DNA of 64,000 nucleotides from positions 1 through 64,000 of the forward strand of contig NZ_KV812011.1 in assembly GCF_001813295.1 (NCBI RefSeq). Reading direction: 5' to 3'. Shown here piece by piece: positions 46,247 to 56,147 of this stretch (position 1 is its first letter; each line of letters starts with the position of its first letter). The DNA comes from Streptococcus sp. HMSC072G04. GTDB lineage: Bacteria > Bacillota > Bacilli > Lactobacillales > Streptococcaceae. The translations under genes were made by a program, and so were the position numbers. Below the pieces are notes generated by a model. It ran no database searches. It had not been told where the DNA came from and was given only the letters and a program-made list of their open reading frames with translations.

Positions 46247-46311
46247 AGATTGTATGAAAATTTGAAGTATACTTTTCTGAAAATATACAGAAAAAGAATT
46301 GGAGTAATTAT

Positions 46312-47694
46312 ATGTCAAAAAAACATCATCCTGGTGAAGAAACCGAAAATGGGATGGTTCGTGGTCTGCAAAATCGGCATGTTCAGCTGATCGCTATTGC
46401 AGGAACCATCGGGACAGGACTCTTTCTTGGAGCCGGTCGTTCCCTTTCTTTGACAGGGCCCTCTATTATTTTAGTCTATATGCTGACTGGCGCCTTCATG
46501 TACTTGATGATGCGGGCAATCGGAGAAATGCTATATATGGACCCTGATCAACACACCTTTATCAACTTTATCACCAAGTATATAGGAAAAGGTTGGGGTT
46601 ATTTTTCAGGATGGTCCTATTGGGTCTCCTTGGTATTTTTGGGAATGGCAGAGATCACCGCTGTTTCCAACTATGTCCAGCTTTGGTTTCCAAATTGGCC
46701 AGCCTGGCAGATTCAAATTATCTTTTTAGCGCTCTTAAGTTGTGTAAACTTGATCGCTGTGAAGGTTTTTGGAGAGGTTGAATTCTGGTTTGGAATGATC
46801 AAGATTGTCACTATTTTAGCCTTGATCGCAACAGGAATCTTTATGGTGACGACGAATTTTGAAACACCAGCTGGACACGCTAGCTTAAGTAACATTACCA
46901 ATGGTTTTCAAATGTTTCCAAATGGTTGGGTCAAGTTCGTCATGGCCTTCCAAATGGTCTTCTTTGCTTACCAAGCAATCGAATTTGTTGGAATTACTAC
47001 TTCTGAAACAGCTAATCCCCGACAAGTATTGCCAAAAGCTATTAAAGAAATTCCAATCCGGATTGTAATCTTTTATGTAGGAGCTTTGTTGGCGATTATG
47101 GCTATTTTCCCTTGGCAACAGCTTCCTGTCAATAAGTCACCGTTTGTAACGGTCTTTCAGATGGTAGGAATCAAGTGGGCAGCAGGATTGATTAATTTTG
47201 TTGTACTGACAGCTGCGGCATCTTCCTTGAATTCCACCCTCTATTCAACAGGGCGTCACTTGTACCAGATTGCAAAAGAAACACCAAACAGTAAAGTGAT
47301 GAATCGTTTGAAACTGAATAGCTTATCTCGTATGGGGATTCCAAGTCGGGCGATTATTTTTTCTGCGATTGTGGTTGCTGTTTCAGCCTTTATCAATGTC
47401 TTGCCAGGTGTCTCAGATGCCTTTGCCTTGATTACGGCATCTTCTTCTGGTGTCTACATTGCTATTTACATTTTGACTATGCTTGCCCATCTTAAGTACC
47501 GTAAATCGAAAGAATTTATGCCAGATGGGTTTGTCATGCCAGCCTATAAAGTGTTGAATCCATTAACCATTGTTTTCTTCCTCTTTGTATTCGTTTGTCT
47601 CTTCTTGCAAGAATCAACATACATTGGAGCGATTGGAGCAACCATCTGGATCATTCTTTTTGGGATTTACAGCAATTGGAAACATAATCAATAA
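46312..47694 (+). CDS. APC-superfamily amino-acid permease (AAT/CycA-like)
   Basis: Proton-coupled amino-acid importer of 460 residues with 12 membrane segments. The N terminus RGLQNRHVQLIAIAGTIGTGLFLGAGRSLSLTGPS and the GITTSETANPRQVLPKAIKEIPIRI loop mark the AAT family, with most similarity in pattern to the D-serine/D-alanine/glycine carrier CycA. Location next to glyQS makes a small neutral amino acid such as glycine or alanine plausible, but substrate cannot be read from sequence. Confidence 0.88.
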   Translation: MSKKHHPGEETENGMVRGLQNRHVQLIAIAGTIGTGLFLGAGRSLSLTGPSIILVYMLTGAFMYLMMRAIGEMLYMDPDQHTFINFITKYIGKGWGYFSGWSYWVSLVFLGMAEITAVSNYVQLWFPNWPAWQIQIIFLALLSCVNLIAVKVFGEVEFWFGMIKIVTILALIATGIFMVTTNFETPAGHASLSNITNGFQMFPNGWVKFVMAFQMVFFAYQAIEFVGITTSETANPRQVLPKAIKEIPIRIVIFYVGALLAIMAIFPWQQLPVNKSPFVTVFQMVGIKWAAGLINFVVLTAAASSLNSTLYSTGRHLYQIAKETPNSKVMNRLKLNSLSRMGIPSRAIIFSAIVVAVSAFINVLPGVSDAFALITASSSGVYIAIYILTMLAHLKYRKSKEFMPDGFVMPAYKVLNPLTIVFFLFVFVCLFLQESTYIGAIGATIWIILFGIYSNWKHNQ

Positions 47695-47703
47695 ACCGCA
47701 AGA

Positions 47704-47890
47704 GAGTGGGACAGAAATCGGTAATTCGTTAGAATTCGATTTCGTCGTCCCACCTCCGCACAGTTGAGTAGGACTGTAAAAGCTGATGAAATCAGCGTAG
47801 TAGAGCCCACTCAACCACTGCGTCTTGCTCGACAATCCAAAAATAATTGAGAGGCTAGGACTTTTGTCCCAGCCTCTTTATTATTTCAGA
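47704..47890 (+). repeat. Dispersed hairpin repeat, copy 1, with terminator
   Basis: A long hairpin: GTGGGAC (47706-47712) / GTCCCAC (47747-47753), then GAAATCG / CGATTTC and AATTC / GAATT. Further hairpins TTGAGT / ACTCAA and CTGAT / ATCAG follow, then the terminator GAGGCTAGGAC / GTCCCAGCCTC (47851-47876) with a T-rich tail. The central hairpin recurs at about 59818 and 59991. No coding sequence is seen. Confidence 0.75.
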
Positions 47891-47930
47891 GCTAGTTTCC
47901 TTTTTGTAAGAAATTTCTTGGGGGATTAGA

Positions 47931-47975
47931 AAAAAACAGGGACGGAGGAAATTAGTTTTCTTCCATCTCTGTTTT
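47931..47975 (-). terminator. Terminator embedded in the end of the 59-residue gene
   Basis: On the minus strand ACAGAGATGGAAGAAA pairs with TTTCCTCCGTCCCTGT (two mismatches), then T7. The stop codon sits in the loop. Confidence 0.8.
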
Positions 47976-48131
47976 TTGTCCTTGAATAGCTTTTTTGAGC
48001 CACCAAAGTGAGCCGACTAGGATCAGGGCAGCAAGCCAAAAAATCCAAGCCTCAATAGTGGTTAGAAAAAAGTAGAGAGCGATAGCATCGACCAATAAAA
48101 GTGGGATGAGAATCTGTTTTCTTATTTTCAT
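47952..48131 (-). CDS. Small single- or two-pass membrane protein, 59 residues
   Basis: The reading frame begins MKIRKQILIPLLLVDAIA and ends KKAIQGQKTEMEEN. Two hydrophobic stretches (about residues 7-24 and 28-46) flank an acidic E27, and the C terminus is charged. Support for a real gene: an extended -10 (TGA-TACAAT) ends 6 nt before the ATG, and a terminator begins in the last codons. No ribosome site is present, consistent with a leaderless mRNA. No function recognised. Confidence 0.7.
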   Translation of the reverse strand: MKIRKQILIPLLLVDAIALYFFLTTIEAWIFWLAALILVGSLWWLKKAIQGQKTEMEEN

Positions 48132-48266
48132 AAGAATATTGTATCATAAATCCTAGAGGAAACAAGTGAAATCAAGCCTTTCTAGGTATTTTGTAGGATC
48201 CGAAAAGGTCCGATAAGATTAGTTAGTGAATTTTCTTTCAGGAGTGCATCTTGGTCCCATTTGTGG

Positions 48267-48272
48267 TAAAAT
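48267..48272 (+). promoter_or_regulatory. Extended -10 of the rsmH-ftsL-pbp2X-mraY operon
   Basis: TGG-TAAAAT ends 9 nt before the rsmH ATG; no ribosome site lies between them and the -35 is poor. Confidence 0.5.
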
Positions 48273-48281
48273 AGTAAAGAT

Positions 48282-49232
48282 ATGAGTAAAGAATTTCATC
48301 ATGTAACGGTTTTGCTTCATGAAACGATCGATATGCTGGATGTTAAGCCAGATGGGATCTATGTAGACGCCACATTGGGTGGGGCAGGCCACAGCGAATA
48401 TTTGTTAACAAAATTAAATGAATCGGGCCATCTTTATGCCTTTGACCAAGATCAGCATGCAATTGAGAATGCAAAGATTCGTTTGGCTCCATTCATCGAG
48501 AAAGGTATGGTGACCTTCATTAAGGATAACTTTCGTCATTTGAAGGAACGTCTAAACGAATTGGGTGTGACTGAAATTGATGGAATCTGTTATGACCTAG
48601 GTGTGTCTAGTCCTCAGTTAGATGAACGGGAACGCGGATTTTCTTACAAGAAAGATGCGCCACTGGACATGCGGATGAATCAAGAAGCTTCCTTGACAGC
48701 CTATGAGGTCGTTAATAGCTACGATTACCATGATCTAGTCCGTATTTTTTTCAAATATGGAGAGGACAAATTTTCCAAGCAAATTGCGCGGAAAATTGAG
48801 CAAGCACGAGCAATTAAACCGATTGAAACAACGACTGAATTAGCAGAGATTATTAAATCTGCTAAACCAGCTAAGGAGCTCAAGAAAAAGGGCCATCCTG
48901 CTAAACAGATTTTCCAAGCCATTCGTATCGAAGTCAATGATGAACTGGGAGCTGCAGATGAATCGATTCAGCAAGCCATGGATTTGTTGGCCCTCGATGG
49001 TCGTATTTCTGTGATTACCTTTCATTCGTTAGAGGATCGATTGACCAAACAATTGTTTAAAGAAGCTTCGACGGTTGAGGTTCCAAAGGGACTTCCCTTT
49101 ATTCCAGATGATTTGAAACCAAAGATGGAGTTGGTCAACCGGAAACCTATTTTGCCAAGTGATGAAGAGCTTGAGGATAATAATCGATCCCATTCAGCAA
49201 AACTACGGGTTGCTCGAAAAATACACAAGTAA
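48282..49232 (+). CDS. rsmH: 16S rRNA (cytosine(1402)-N4)-methyltransferase RsmH
   Basis: Methylates C1402 in the ribosomal P site. The 316-residue SAM enzyme shows [45 protein letters not shown] and [15 protein letters not shown]. As in most bacteria it heads a division and cell-wall cluster. The initiation region lacks a Shine-Dalgarno sequence and lies 9 nt after a -10 box. Confidence 0.96.
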   Translation: MSKEFHHVTVLLHETIDMLDVKPDGIYVDATLGGAGHSEYLLTKLNESGHLYAFDQDQHAIENAKIRLAPFIEKGMVTFIKDNFRHLKERLNELGVTEIDGICYDLGVSSPQLDERERGFSYKKDAPLDMRMNQEASLTAYEVVNSYDYHDLVRIFFKYGEDKFSKQIARKIEQARAIKPIETTTELAEIIKSAKPAKELKKKGHPAKQIFQAIRIEVNDELGAADESIQQAMDLLALDGRISVITFHSLEDRLTKQLFKEASTVEVPKGLPFIPDDLKPKMELVNRKPILPSDEELEDNNRSHSAKLRVARKIHK

Positions 49233-49243
49233 GAGGAATTGAT

Positions 49244-49579
49244 ATGGCAGCAAGAGATGAGAGAACAAGAACACAGGTACTTCAAGACCGCTTTCGCCGT
49301 TTCTCAAGAGTAGAAAAGGCTTTTTATGGGTCGATTGTCCTAACAGCTGTTATTTTAGCCATTAGTATCGTCTTTATGCAGACACGGATTTTACAAGTTC
49401 AAAGTGAATTGACTGATTTGAATACGGAACTAGAAGCCAAAAAGACAGAGTTGGCAGATGTTCGTCAAGAGGTCAATGAATTAACACGTTATGACCGCTT
49501 ATCACAGTTGGCTAGCTCCCAAGGAATGAAGCTGCAAAAAGAAAATCGAAAAACAGTGAGTGCAAGTAGTGATGAATAA
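49244..49579 (+). CDS. ftsL: Cell division protein FtsL
   Basis: Bitopic divisome protein that forms a coiled coil with DivIB/DivIC partners. The 111-residue protein has a basic cytoplasmic N terminus, one membrane helix (about residues 28-46) and an extracellular leucine-zipper-like coiled coil (about 47-95). AGAGG precedes the ATG. It overlaps pbp2X by 8 nt, the standard streptococcal arrangement. Confidence 0.93.
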   Translation: MAARDERTRTQVLQDRFRRFSRVEKAFYGSIVLTAVILAISIVFMQTRILQVQSELTDLNTELEAKKTELADVRQEVNELTRYDRLSQLASSQGMKLQKENRKTVSASSDE

Positions 49580-51854
49580 ATTCAAAAAATTTTTGATCGG
49601 GTATTCGATAAAGAAACGTCGCTTGCCGGATCAGAATCGAAAACAAGTTGGGAAAAATCTCAGTGTACTGGCGATTTTCCTCTTTTTTCTCTTTCTGATT
49701 AATTTTGCAATGATCATTGGGACTGACAAAAAATTTGGTGTGACCTTATCGGATCAAGCCAAAAAAGTCCATGAGCAGACGGTCATTGTTCCTGCAAAAC
49801 GTGGAACGATCTACGACCGAAATGGAGCAGTAATTGCTGAAGATGCGACGACCTATAACGTTTATGCGGTTATTGATAAAAAGTACAAATCAGCAACTGG
49901 GAAAGTCCTCTATGTAGAAGAGAGCCAATTTAAAAAAGTAGCAGAAATCTTTAAGCAGTACTTAGGGATGGATGAGGATTACGTCATTCAACAGTTGTCG
50001 CAAAAGAAATTGAAACAAGTTTCTTTTGGCTCGAACGGAAACGGCATAACTTATAGCAATATGACGGCCATCCGTGAGGCCATGGAAGCGGCGAAAATTG
50101 AAGGAGTTGCCTTTACAACTAGTCCAAATCGGAGCTATAAAAATGGAGTTTTTGCCTCTCAATTTATAGGTCAGGCCTCTCTTCAAGAAGATAAAGAGGG
50201 GAATAAAACCCTGAAGGGGCAATCAGGGATGGAGAAATCCCTCGATCGTATTCTCGCTGGTCAAAATGGGGTTATCACCTATGACAAAGACCGAAACGGC
50301 AATATCGTTCCTGGTTCAGATAAGGTTTCTGTCAAAACAGAAGATGGAAAAGATGTCTATACGACTATTTCAGCAGAGTTGCAGACCTACCTTGAGACGC
50401 GAATGGATGTTTTCCAAGAAAAAGTAAAAGGAAAGTATGTTAGTGCGACTCTTGTGAGTGCAAAAACTGGAGAGATCCTAGCGACAACGCAACGTCCATC
50501 CTATAATGCGGATACCAAACAAGGGTTGGATCTGAAAAACTTGAAAACCTGGAATACCATCCTTTATCAAGATCAATATGAACCGGGTTCAACGATGAAG
50601 GTCATGTTATTAGCTTCGGCGATTGATCATGGAACCTTCCCAGCTTATAATGAGGGATACTACAATAACGAACTACAAGTAAAAGATGCGACCATCCGTG
50701 ACTGGGATGTCAATATGGGGCTGTCTGAAGGTCGCTATATGAATATCGCACAGGGATTTGCTTACTCAAGTAACGTGGGGATGACCCGCTTAGAGCAAAA
50801 AATGGGAAATGCTGTCTGGATGGACTATCTAACCCGCTTTAAATTCGGTCTTCCGACCCGTTTTGGAATGGGAAATGAAGCTTACGGGGGTCTTCCAGGG
50901 GATAACTATGTCAGTCAGGCACAATCTGCCTTTGGTCAAGGGATTTCCGTCAGTCAAACCCAAATGTTACGGGCCTTTAGTGCCATCGCTAATGATGGAC
51001 AAATGTTGGAGCCGAAGTTTATTAGTGCTATTTACGATAAAAAATCAGACACAGCCCGCAAATCAAAAAAAGAAGTTGTTGGAAAACCAGTTTCAGGATC
51101 AGCTGCGCAACAGACACGGAACTATATGATCACCGTCGGAACAGATCCAGAGTATGGAACCTTGTACAGTGATGGACCCATCATTCAGGTACCCGGTCAA
51201 AACGTTGCGGTGAAATCAGGGACTGCCCAAATGGCGACAGATCAAGGATACTTGCAAGGAGAAAATGATTATATCAACTCGGTTGTAGCCATGACACCTG
51301 CAGAAGATCCTGAATTCATTATGTATGTGACGGTCCAACAACCAGAAGTGAAATTCTCAGCCACCAGCTGGGAAGAGTTGGTCAATCCTATTTTGGAAGA
51401 TGCAGTTGCTTTAAAAGACGAATTGCATTTGACATCAGAGGCACCAACTTTGGATGGTGTGACCAAAGAAACGACCTACAAAATCCCTTCAGTAGAAACT
51501 CTCTCTAAGGAGTTGAATCTGAAACAAAATCTGAGCCCAGGTGCTTATTCAGAGGAATTGCGTCGCAATTTGGTGCAGCCAATTGTCCTAGGAACCGGGG
51601 AAAATATCCGCAAAATGTCTGTGGATGTAGGCTCTAAAGTCAAAGCCAATCAGCAAGTATTGTTATTAACAGAAGACTTTGATGCGGTTCCAGATATGTA
51701 TGGTTGGACAAAGAAAAATGCTGATATCTTTGGAGAATGGACTGGAATTGAGATTACCTATAAAGGTAGTGGAAAGAAAGTAACCAAACAAAGTGTCAAA
51801 ATGAACACCTCACTCAATAAAACTAAAAAGATTACCTTAACATTAGGAGACTAA
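49572..51854 (+). CDS. pbp2X: Penicillin-binding protein 2X
   Basis: Class B transpeptidase of septal peptidoglycan and a principal beta-lactam target. The 760-residue protein has a membrane anchor (about residues 28-48), a dimerisation domain, and the transpeptidase motifs S340-T-M-K, S399-S-N and K548-S-G. Two C-terminal PASTA domains (about 630-760) follow. The ATG at 49572 overlaps the end of ftsL. The motif residues are all intact; mosaic alleles cannot be judged without a comparison strain. Confidence 0.96.
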   Translation: MNKFKKFLIGYSIKKRRLPDQNRKQVGKNLSVLAIFLFFLFLINFAMIIGTDKKFGVTLSDQAKKVHEQTVIVPAKRGTIYDRNGAVIAEDATTYNVYAVIDKKYKSATGKVLYVEESQFKKVAEIFKQYLGMDEDYVIQQLSQKKLKQVSFGSNGNGITYSNMTAIREAMEAAKIEGVAFTTSPNRSYKNGVFASQFIGQASLQEDKEGNKTLKGQSGMEKSLDRILAGQNGVITYDKDRNGNIVPGSDKVSVKTEDGKDVYTTISAELQTYLETRMDVFQEKVKGKYVSATLVSAKTGEILATTQRPSYNADTKQGLDLKNLKTWNTILYQDQYEPGSTMKVMLLASAIDHGTFPAYNEGYYNNELQVKDATIRDWDVNMGLSEGRYMNIAQGFAYSSNVGMTRLEQKMGNAVWMDYLTRFKFGLPTRFGMGNEAYGGLPGDNYVSQAQSAFGQGISVSQTQMLRAFSAIANDGQMLEPKFISAIYDKKSDTARKSKKEVVGKPVSGSAAQQTRNYMITVGTDPEYGTLYSDGPIIQVPGQNVAVKSGTAQMATDQGYLQGENDYINSVVAMTPAEDPEFIMYVTVQQPEVKFSATSWEELVNPILEDAVALKDELHLTSEAPTLDGVTKETTYKIPSVETLSKELNLKQNLSPGAYSEELRRNLVQPIVLGTGENIRKMSVDVGSKVKANQQVLLLTEDFDAVPDMYGWTKKNADIFGEWTGIEITYKGSGKKVTKQSVKMNTSLNKTKKITLTLGD

Positions 51855-51855
51855 G

Positions 51856-52848
51856 ATGTATATTGCTACGATCCTTGTATCGTTTCTATTAACAGTGGCT
51901 GCTATTCCAGCCTTTATTCGATTTTACCATCGTGCTCATATTTCCGGGCAACAAATGCACGAAGATGTGAAACAACACAAAGCGAAAGCTGGCACTCCGA
52001 CAATGGGGGGAGTTGTATTTCTCATTACAGCCGTTCTAGTTAGTTTTGTCGTTACCGTATTGACTGGAAATTTCACGCGCCCTGTTCAACTGATTCTATT
52101 TATCTTGATTCTTTATGGAATTGTTGGATTTTTGGATGACTTTTTAAAAGTTTTTCGTAAGATTAATGAAGGTCTTAACCCAAAACAAAAATTGGCCCTT
52201 CAACTTGTTGGTGGAATCATCTTCTATATTTTTTCTGAACGCCACGGTGCAGGAAGCCTTTTGAATGTTTTCGGATATGAACTTTACTTGGGCTATTTCT
52301 ACATTCTCTTTGCTTTATTTTGGTTGGTTGGTTTTTCAAATGCGGTCAATTTGACAGATGGGATTGATGGATTAGCCAGCATCTCCGTTGCCATTAGCCT
52401 GAGTGCCTATTCCTTTATTGCCTATATGCAAGGGAAATGGGACATTCTCTTTGTCACCTTGAGTATGATTGGGGCCTTGCTAGGATTCTTTGTCTTCAAC
52501 CACAAGCCGGCTAAAATCTTTATGGGAGATGTCGGTAGTCTAGCTCTTGGAGGGATGCTTGCAGCTTTGTCAATGGCTTTGCATGTCGAGTGGACGTTGC
52601 TCTTAATTGGTCTGGTCTATGTCATTGAAACGGGTTCAGTAATGCTACAAGTGACCTATTTCAAATGGACCAAGAAACGTTACGGGGAAGGACGTCGGAT
52701 TTTCCGAATGACTCCTTTCCACCATCATTTAGAATTGGGTGGCCTTTCTGGCATTGGCCGAAACTGGTCAGAATGGAAAGTGGATGCCTTTATGTGGAGC
52801 ATTGCCTTAGTGACAAGTGTCGTGACTCTAGTCCTTCTCTACCTATAA
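51856..52848 (+). CDS. mraY: Phospho-N-acetylmuramoyl-pentapeptide transferase MraY
   Basis: Makes lipid I at the inner membrane face. The 330-residue, roughly ten-helix protein shows [41 protein letters not shown] and [12 protein letters not shown], plus the [12 protein letters not shown] histidine motif. It starts one base after the pbp2X stop. Confidence 0.96.
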   Translation: MYIATILVSFLLTVAAIPAFIRFYHRAHISGQQMHEDVKQHKAKAGTPTMGGVVFLITAVLVSFVVTVLTGNFTRPVQLILFILILYGIVGFLDDFLKVFRKINEGLNPKQKLALQLVGGIIFYIFSERHGAGSLLNVFGYELYLGYFYILFALFWLVGFSNAVNLTDGIDGLASISVAISLSAYSFIAYMQGKWDILFVTLSMIGALLGFFVFNHKPAKIFMGDVGSLALGGMLAALSMALHVEWTLLLIGLVYVIETGSVMLQVTYFKWTKKRYGEGRRIFRMTPFHHHLELGGLSGIGRNWSEWKVDAFMWSIALVTSVVTLVLLYL

Positions 52849-52878
52849 AACGACGGTGGGCTTGCCCATCGTTTTTTT
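52847..52878 (+). terminator. Terminator of the rsmH-mraY operon
   Basis: AAAACGACGGTGGGC / GCCCATCGTTTTTTT starting in the mraY stop codon. Confidence 0.93.
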
Positions 52879-52982
52879 GCTGACTCAGAGAGACTTCGCT
52901 GGTTAGGAAAAATGACCCATAAGAGAGGCAAGAAGACAGCTTTTCTGATATAATAATAGAGATCATGAAAGGAACTGAGAAA

Positions 52983-54326
52983 ATGAAATTTACAGAGTTT
53001 AATTTTAAGCCCTATATTCAAGAGGCACTGAAAGAAATCAATTTTAGAGAAGCAACCGAAGTACAGGAAAAACTAATTCCGATTGTCCTAGCTGGAAATG
53101 ATTTGGTTGGAGAGTCAAAGACAGGTTCTGGGAAGACCCATACTTTCCTCTTGCCGATTTTTCAAACCTTAAATGAAGATAGTGAGCAAGTTGAAGCGGT
53201 CATCACGGCTCCTAGTCGGGAGTTGGCGACGCAAATTTACCAAGCTGCTCGTCAAATCGCTAGTCATTCTGACAAAGAGATTCGGATTGTGAATTATGTT
53301 GGAGGAACGGATAAAAGCCGTCAGATTGAAAAATTGCAGGTCAAACAACCACATATCGTTATTGGAACTCCAGGCCGGATCTATGATCTGGTTGCATCGG
53401 GTGATCTGGCTATTCATAAGGCCCATACTTTTGTGGTAGATGAGGCAGATATGACACTGGACATGGGATTCTTGTCTACTGTGGATAAGATTGCTTCAAG
53501 GCTTCCGCAACAACTGCAATTTTTAGTTTTTTCAGCCACCATTCCGCAAAAATTGCAGCCTTTCTTGAAAAAATATCTCTCAAACCCAGTCATGGAGCAA
53601 ATTAAGACTAAGACGGTGATTTCAGATACCATCGATAATTGGCTGGTTTCCACCAAGGGTCGGGATAAAAATGAGCAAATTTACCAATTGACCAAGACCT
53701 TGCAACCTTATTTGGCCATGATTTTCGTTAATACCAAAACGAGAGCAGATGATCTCCATGCCTATTTGGTGGCTCAGGGATTGAAAGTGGCAAAGATTCA
53801 CGGAGATATCCCACCACGTGAACGGAAACGGATCATGAATCAGGTTAAAAATCTTGATTTTGAGTATATTGTGGCCACAGATTTAGCGGCTCGTGGAATT
53901 GATATCGAAGGGGTGAGTCATGTCATCAACGATGCTATTCCACAAGATCTTTCTTTCTTTGTCCACCGTGTCGGTCGGACAGGACGCAATGGTCTACCAG
54001 GTGTCGCTATTACTCTTTATCAACCGAGTGATGATTCAGATATCCGTGAACTAGAAAAAATGGGCATTCGTTTCGTACCGAAAGTGTTGAAAAATGGGGT
54101 TATTGAAGATACTTATGATCGGGACAGACGGGCGAATCGTGAGAAAAAGCAAGAGAAACTCGACATCGAAATGATTGGTCTGGTGAAGAAGAAAAAGAAA
54201 AAAATCAAACCAGGCTACAAGAAAAAAATCAAATGGGCAGTTGATGAAAAGCGGAGAAAAGCTAAGCGAGCTGAAAACCGTGCGCGTGGTCGGGCGGAAC
54301 GTAAGGCCAAACGCCAAACTTTCTAA
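52983..54326 (+). CDS. DEAD-box RNA helicase
   Basis: ATP-dependent RNA remodelling enzyme, probably for ribosome assembly or mRNA turnover. The 447-residue protein has Walker A SKTGSGKT (K51), PSRELATQ, DEAD in VVDEADM, SAT, and ATDLAARGIDIEG with HRVGRTGR in the second RecA domain. The C-terminal 60 residues are extremely basic. The ATG at 52983 (AAAGGA upstream) gives MKFTEFNFKPYIQEAL; another in-frame ATG lies 18 nt earlier. A TG-extended TATAAT precedes it. Confidence 0.93.
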   Translation: MKFTEFNFKPYIQEALKEINFREATEVQEKLIPIVLAGNDLVGESKTGSGKTHTFLLPIFQTLNEDSEQVEAVITAPSRELATQIYQAARQIASHSDKEIRIVNYVGGTDKSRQIEKLQVKQPHIVIGTPGRIYDLVASGDLAIHKAHTFVVDEADMTLDMGFLSTVDKIASRLPQQLQFLVFSATIPQKLQPFLKKYLSNPVMEQIKTKTVISDTIDNWLVSTKGRDKNEQIYQLTKTLQPYLAMIFVNTKTRADDLHAYLVAQGLKVAKIHGDIPPRERKRIMNQVKNLDFEYIVATDLAARGIDIEGVSHVINDAIPQDLSFFVHRVGRTGRNGLPGVAITLYQPSDDSDIRELEKMGIRFVPKVLKNGVIEDTYDRDRRANREKKQEKLDIEMIGLVKKKKKKIKPGYKKKIKWAVDEKRRKAKRAENRARGRAERKAKRQTF

Positions 54327-54360
54327 CCCCTTCTTTCAAATGTTCAGAAGAAAACATAGA

Positions 54361-54448
54361 TTTTCTTTATGAACTCCATAAAGAAAAACTATTAGGAACT
54401 TGTCTAAAATTATGATAGACTAAATTTGAGTAGTCTATCATTTTTCTA
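54361..54448 (+). terminator. Two hairpins after the helicase gene, the second a terminator
   Basis: TTTTCTTTAT / ATAAAGAAAA (54361-54387) has no T tail. ATGATAGACTA / TAGTCTATCAT (54412-54441) is followed by T5 and is the likely terminator. Confidence 0.85.
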
Positions 54449-54522
54449 TTTCTGTAGCAATTTTTGGAATTCCGATAGTGAATGTGATAGAATGTTTATG
54501 TTCGAGAAAGGAAGTAACAAAA

Positions 54523-55323
54523 ATGTTTACAACTAATCTTTTAGCTGCCAACTGGTATGCTGACTTTTTAAAACACGTTCCAGATAGCAAGCTGTTTAGT
54601 TTGAGAGCCGTATTGGATGCATTTCCGTCTGTCATAGGAAAATTGCCTGTGACGATTTTACTAGCCCTAGGAGGCGCATTTTTTGGGATTATTTTTGCCA
54701 TGATTTTTGCTCTGGTCAAAATTAATCGTGTACGAATTCTATACCCGATTCAAGCTGTTTTTGTCAGTTTTTTACGGGGGACTCCTTTGTTGGTTCAGTT
54801 GATGTTGACCTATTATGGGATTCCTCTTATTTTAAAAGCAATCAATCAGTCTTATGGAACAGCTTTTAATATTAATGCTATTCCAGCTGAGTTATTTGCA
54901 ATTGTGGCTCTTGCCTTTAATGAGGCAGCTTATGCGAGTGAAACCATCCGGGCAGCCATTTTATCAGTGGATCCTGGTGAAATTGAGGCAGCGCGTAGTC
55001 TTGGGATGACCAACCGTCAAGTTTATCGCCGGATTATTATTCCCAATGCAGCAGTCGTTGCAACTCCTACTTTAATCAACTCTCTCATTGGCTTGACCAA
55101 GGGGACCTCGCTCGCCTTTAGTGCCAGTGTGGTTGAAATTTTTGCTCAAGCACGGATTATTGGGGGGAGCGATTTGAAGTACTTTGAACGCTTTATCACG
55201 GTATCGATTGTTTACTGGATTGTGAACATTCTCATTGAAATACTAGGCCGTCACATTGAACGTCGACTGGATATTGAGACTCCCGTAGCAATTGATTTAC
55301 CAGATCAGGAGGTCCGGATCTAA
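54523..55323 (+). CDS. Polar amino-acid ABC transporter permease
   Basis: Membrane subunit of a HisM/TcyB-type importer. The 266-residue protein has about five membrane segments, FLRGTPLLVQLMLTYYGIP (family signature) and the coupling loop EAAYASETIRAAILSVDPGEIEAARSLGM. The ATG at 54523 has AAAGGAAG upstream. No substrate-binding protein gene is adjacent, so it must use one encoded elsewhere. In pneumococcus a similar orphan pair imports cystine; that assignment here is inference. Confidence 0.9.
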   Translation: MFTTNLLAANWYADFLKHVPDSKLFSLRAVLDAFPSVIGKLPVTILLALGGAFFGIIFAMIFALVKINRVRILYPIQAVFVSFLRGTPLLVQLMLTYYGIPLILKAINQSYGTAFNINAIPAELFAIVALAFNEAAYASETIRAAILSVDPGEIEAARSLGMTNRQVYRRIIIPNAAVVATPTLINSLIGLTKGTSLAFSASVVEIFAQARIIGGSDLKYFERFITVSIVYWIVNILIEILGRHIERRLDIETPVAIDLPDQEVRI

Positions 55324-56066
55324 TGATTTATATTTCAGAATTATCAAAGACATTTTCAGGTCAAAAGGTTTTAAATAATCTAAGTTTGGAAATTCAAAAA
55401 GGGGAAGTCGTGGCCCTAATCGGGTCTTCGGGAGCTGGTAAATCAACCTTCTTACGCAGTTTAAACTATTTGGAAGCACCAGATAGTGGTAGAATTAAGA
55501 TTGATGATTTCGAAGTTGATTTTGAGCACATTACTCAAGATCAAATCTTAACCTTAAGAAGAAAATTGGCCATGGTGTTCCAACAGTTTAATTTGTTTGG
55601 TAGAAAAACAGCCCTTGAAAATGTGAAAGAAGGGCTCATTGTTGTGAAGGGGTTATCCGATCAAGAAGCAACGAAAATTGCTCGAGAAGAACTGGCAAAA
55701 GTCGGTTTATCGGATCGTGAAAATCACTATCCTCGTCACCTCTCAGGTGGACAAAAACAACGGGTGGCTTTGGCCCGTGCCTTGGCCATGAAACCAGAGG
55801 TTCTTTTGTTGGATGAACCGACTTCAGCCTTGGATCCAGAATTGGTTGGAGAAGTTGAAAAATCCATTGCCAATGCGGCAAAATCAGGACAAACCATGGT
55901 ACTGGTCAGCCATGATATGTCTTTTGTAGCGCAAGTAGCAGATAAGGTATTATTTTTGGATAAAGGACGGATTATTGAATCTGGAACACCAGAGGAAATC
56001 ATGCAACATCCAAAAGAAGAACGGACAAAAGAATTCTTTGCTAGTTACAAACGGACCTATGTTTGA
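55323..56066 (+). CDS. Polar amino-acid ABC transporter ATP-binding protein
   Basis: ATPase for the preceding permease, whose stop codon it overlaps by one base. The 247-residue protein has Walker A GSSGAGKST (K40), Q-loop VFQQFNLFGRKTALENV, signature LSGGQKQRVALARAL, Walker B VLLLDEPTSALDPE and H-loop VSHDM. Length and motifs are those of the GlnQ/TcyC group. Confidence 0.93.
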   Translation: MIYISELSKTFSGQKVLNNLSLEIQKGEVVALIGSSGAGKSTFLRSLNYLEAPDSGRIKIDDFEVDFEHITQDQILTLRRKLAMVFQQFNLFGRKTALENVKEGLIVVKGLSDQEATKIAREELAKVGLSDRENHYPRHLSGGQKQRVALARALAMKPEVLLLDEPTSALDPELVGEVEKSIANAAKSGQTMVLVSHDMSFVAQVADKVLFLDKGRIIESGTPEEIMQHPKEERTKEFFASYKRTYV

Positions 56067-56118
56067 TATAATAGAGGAGAGGTAAGACTCAGCTGGCGAT
56101 GCTAGCTGGGTTTGTTTT
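56044..56118 (+). promoter_or_regulatory. Promoter overlapping the ATPase stop, followed at once by a hairpin
   Basis: GTTACA (56044-56049), 17 nt, TATAAT (56067-56072), with TGA as extended -10. About 9 nt after the predicted start of transcription lies CTCAGCTGGC / GCTAGCTGGG (56088-56110; three G-T pairs), then TTTGTTTT. It is either the terminator of the ABC genes or an attenuator for the DUF4059 gene. Confidence 0.55.
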
Positions 56119-56147
56119 CTGAAAATGTAAAAATATTTGGAGTCGTG

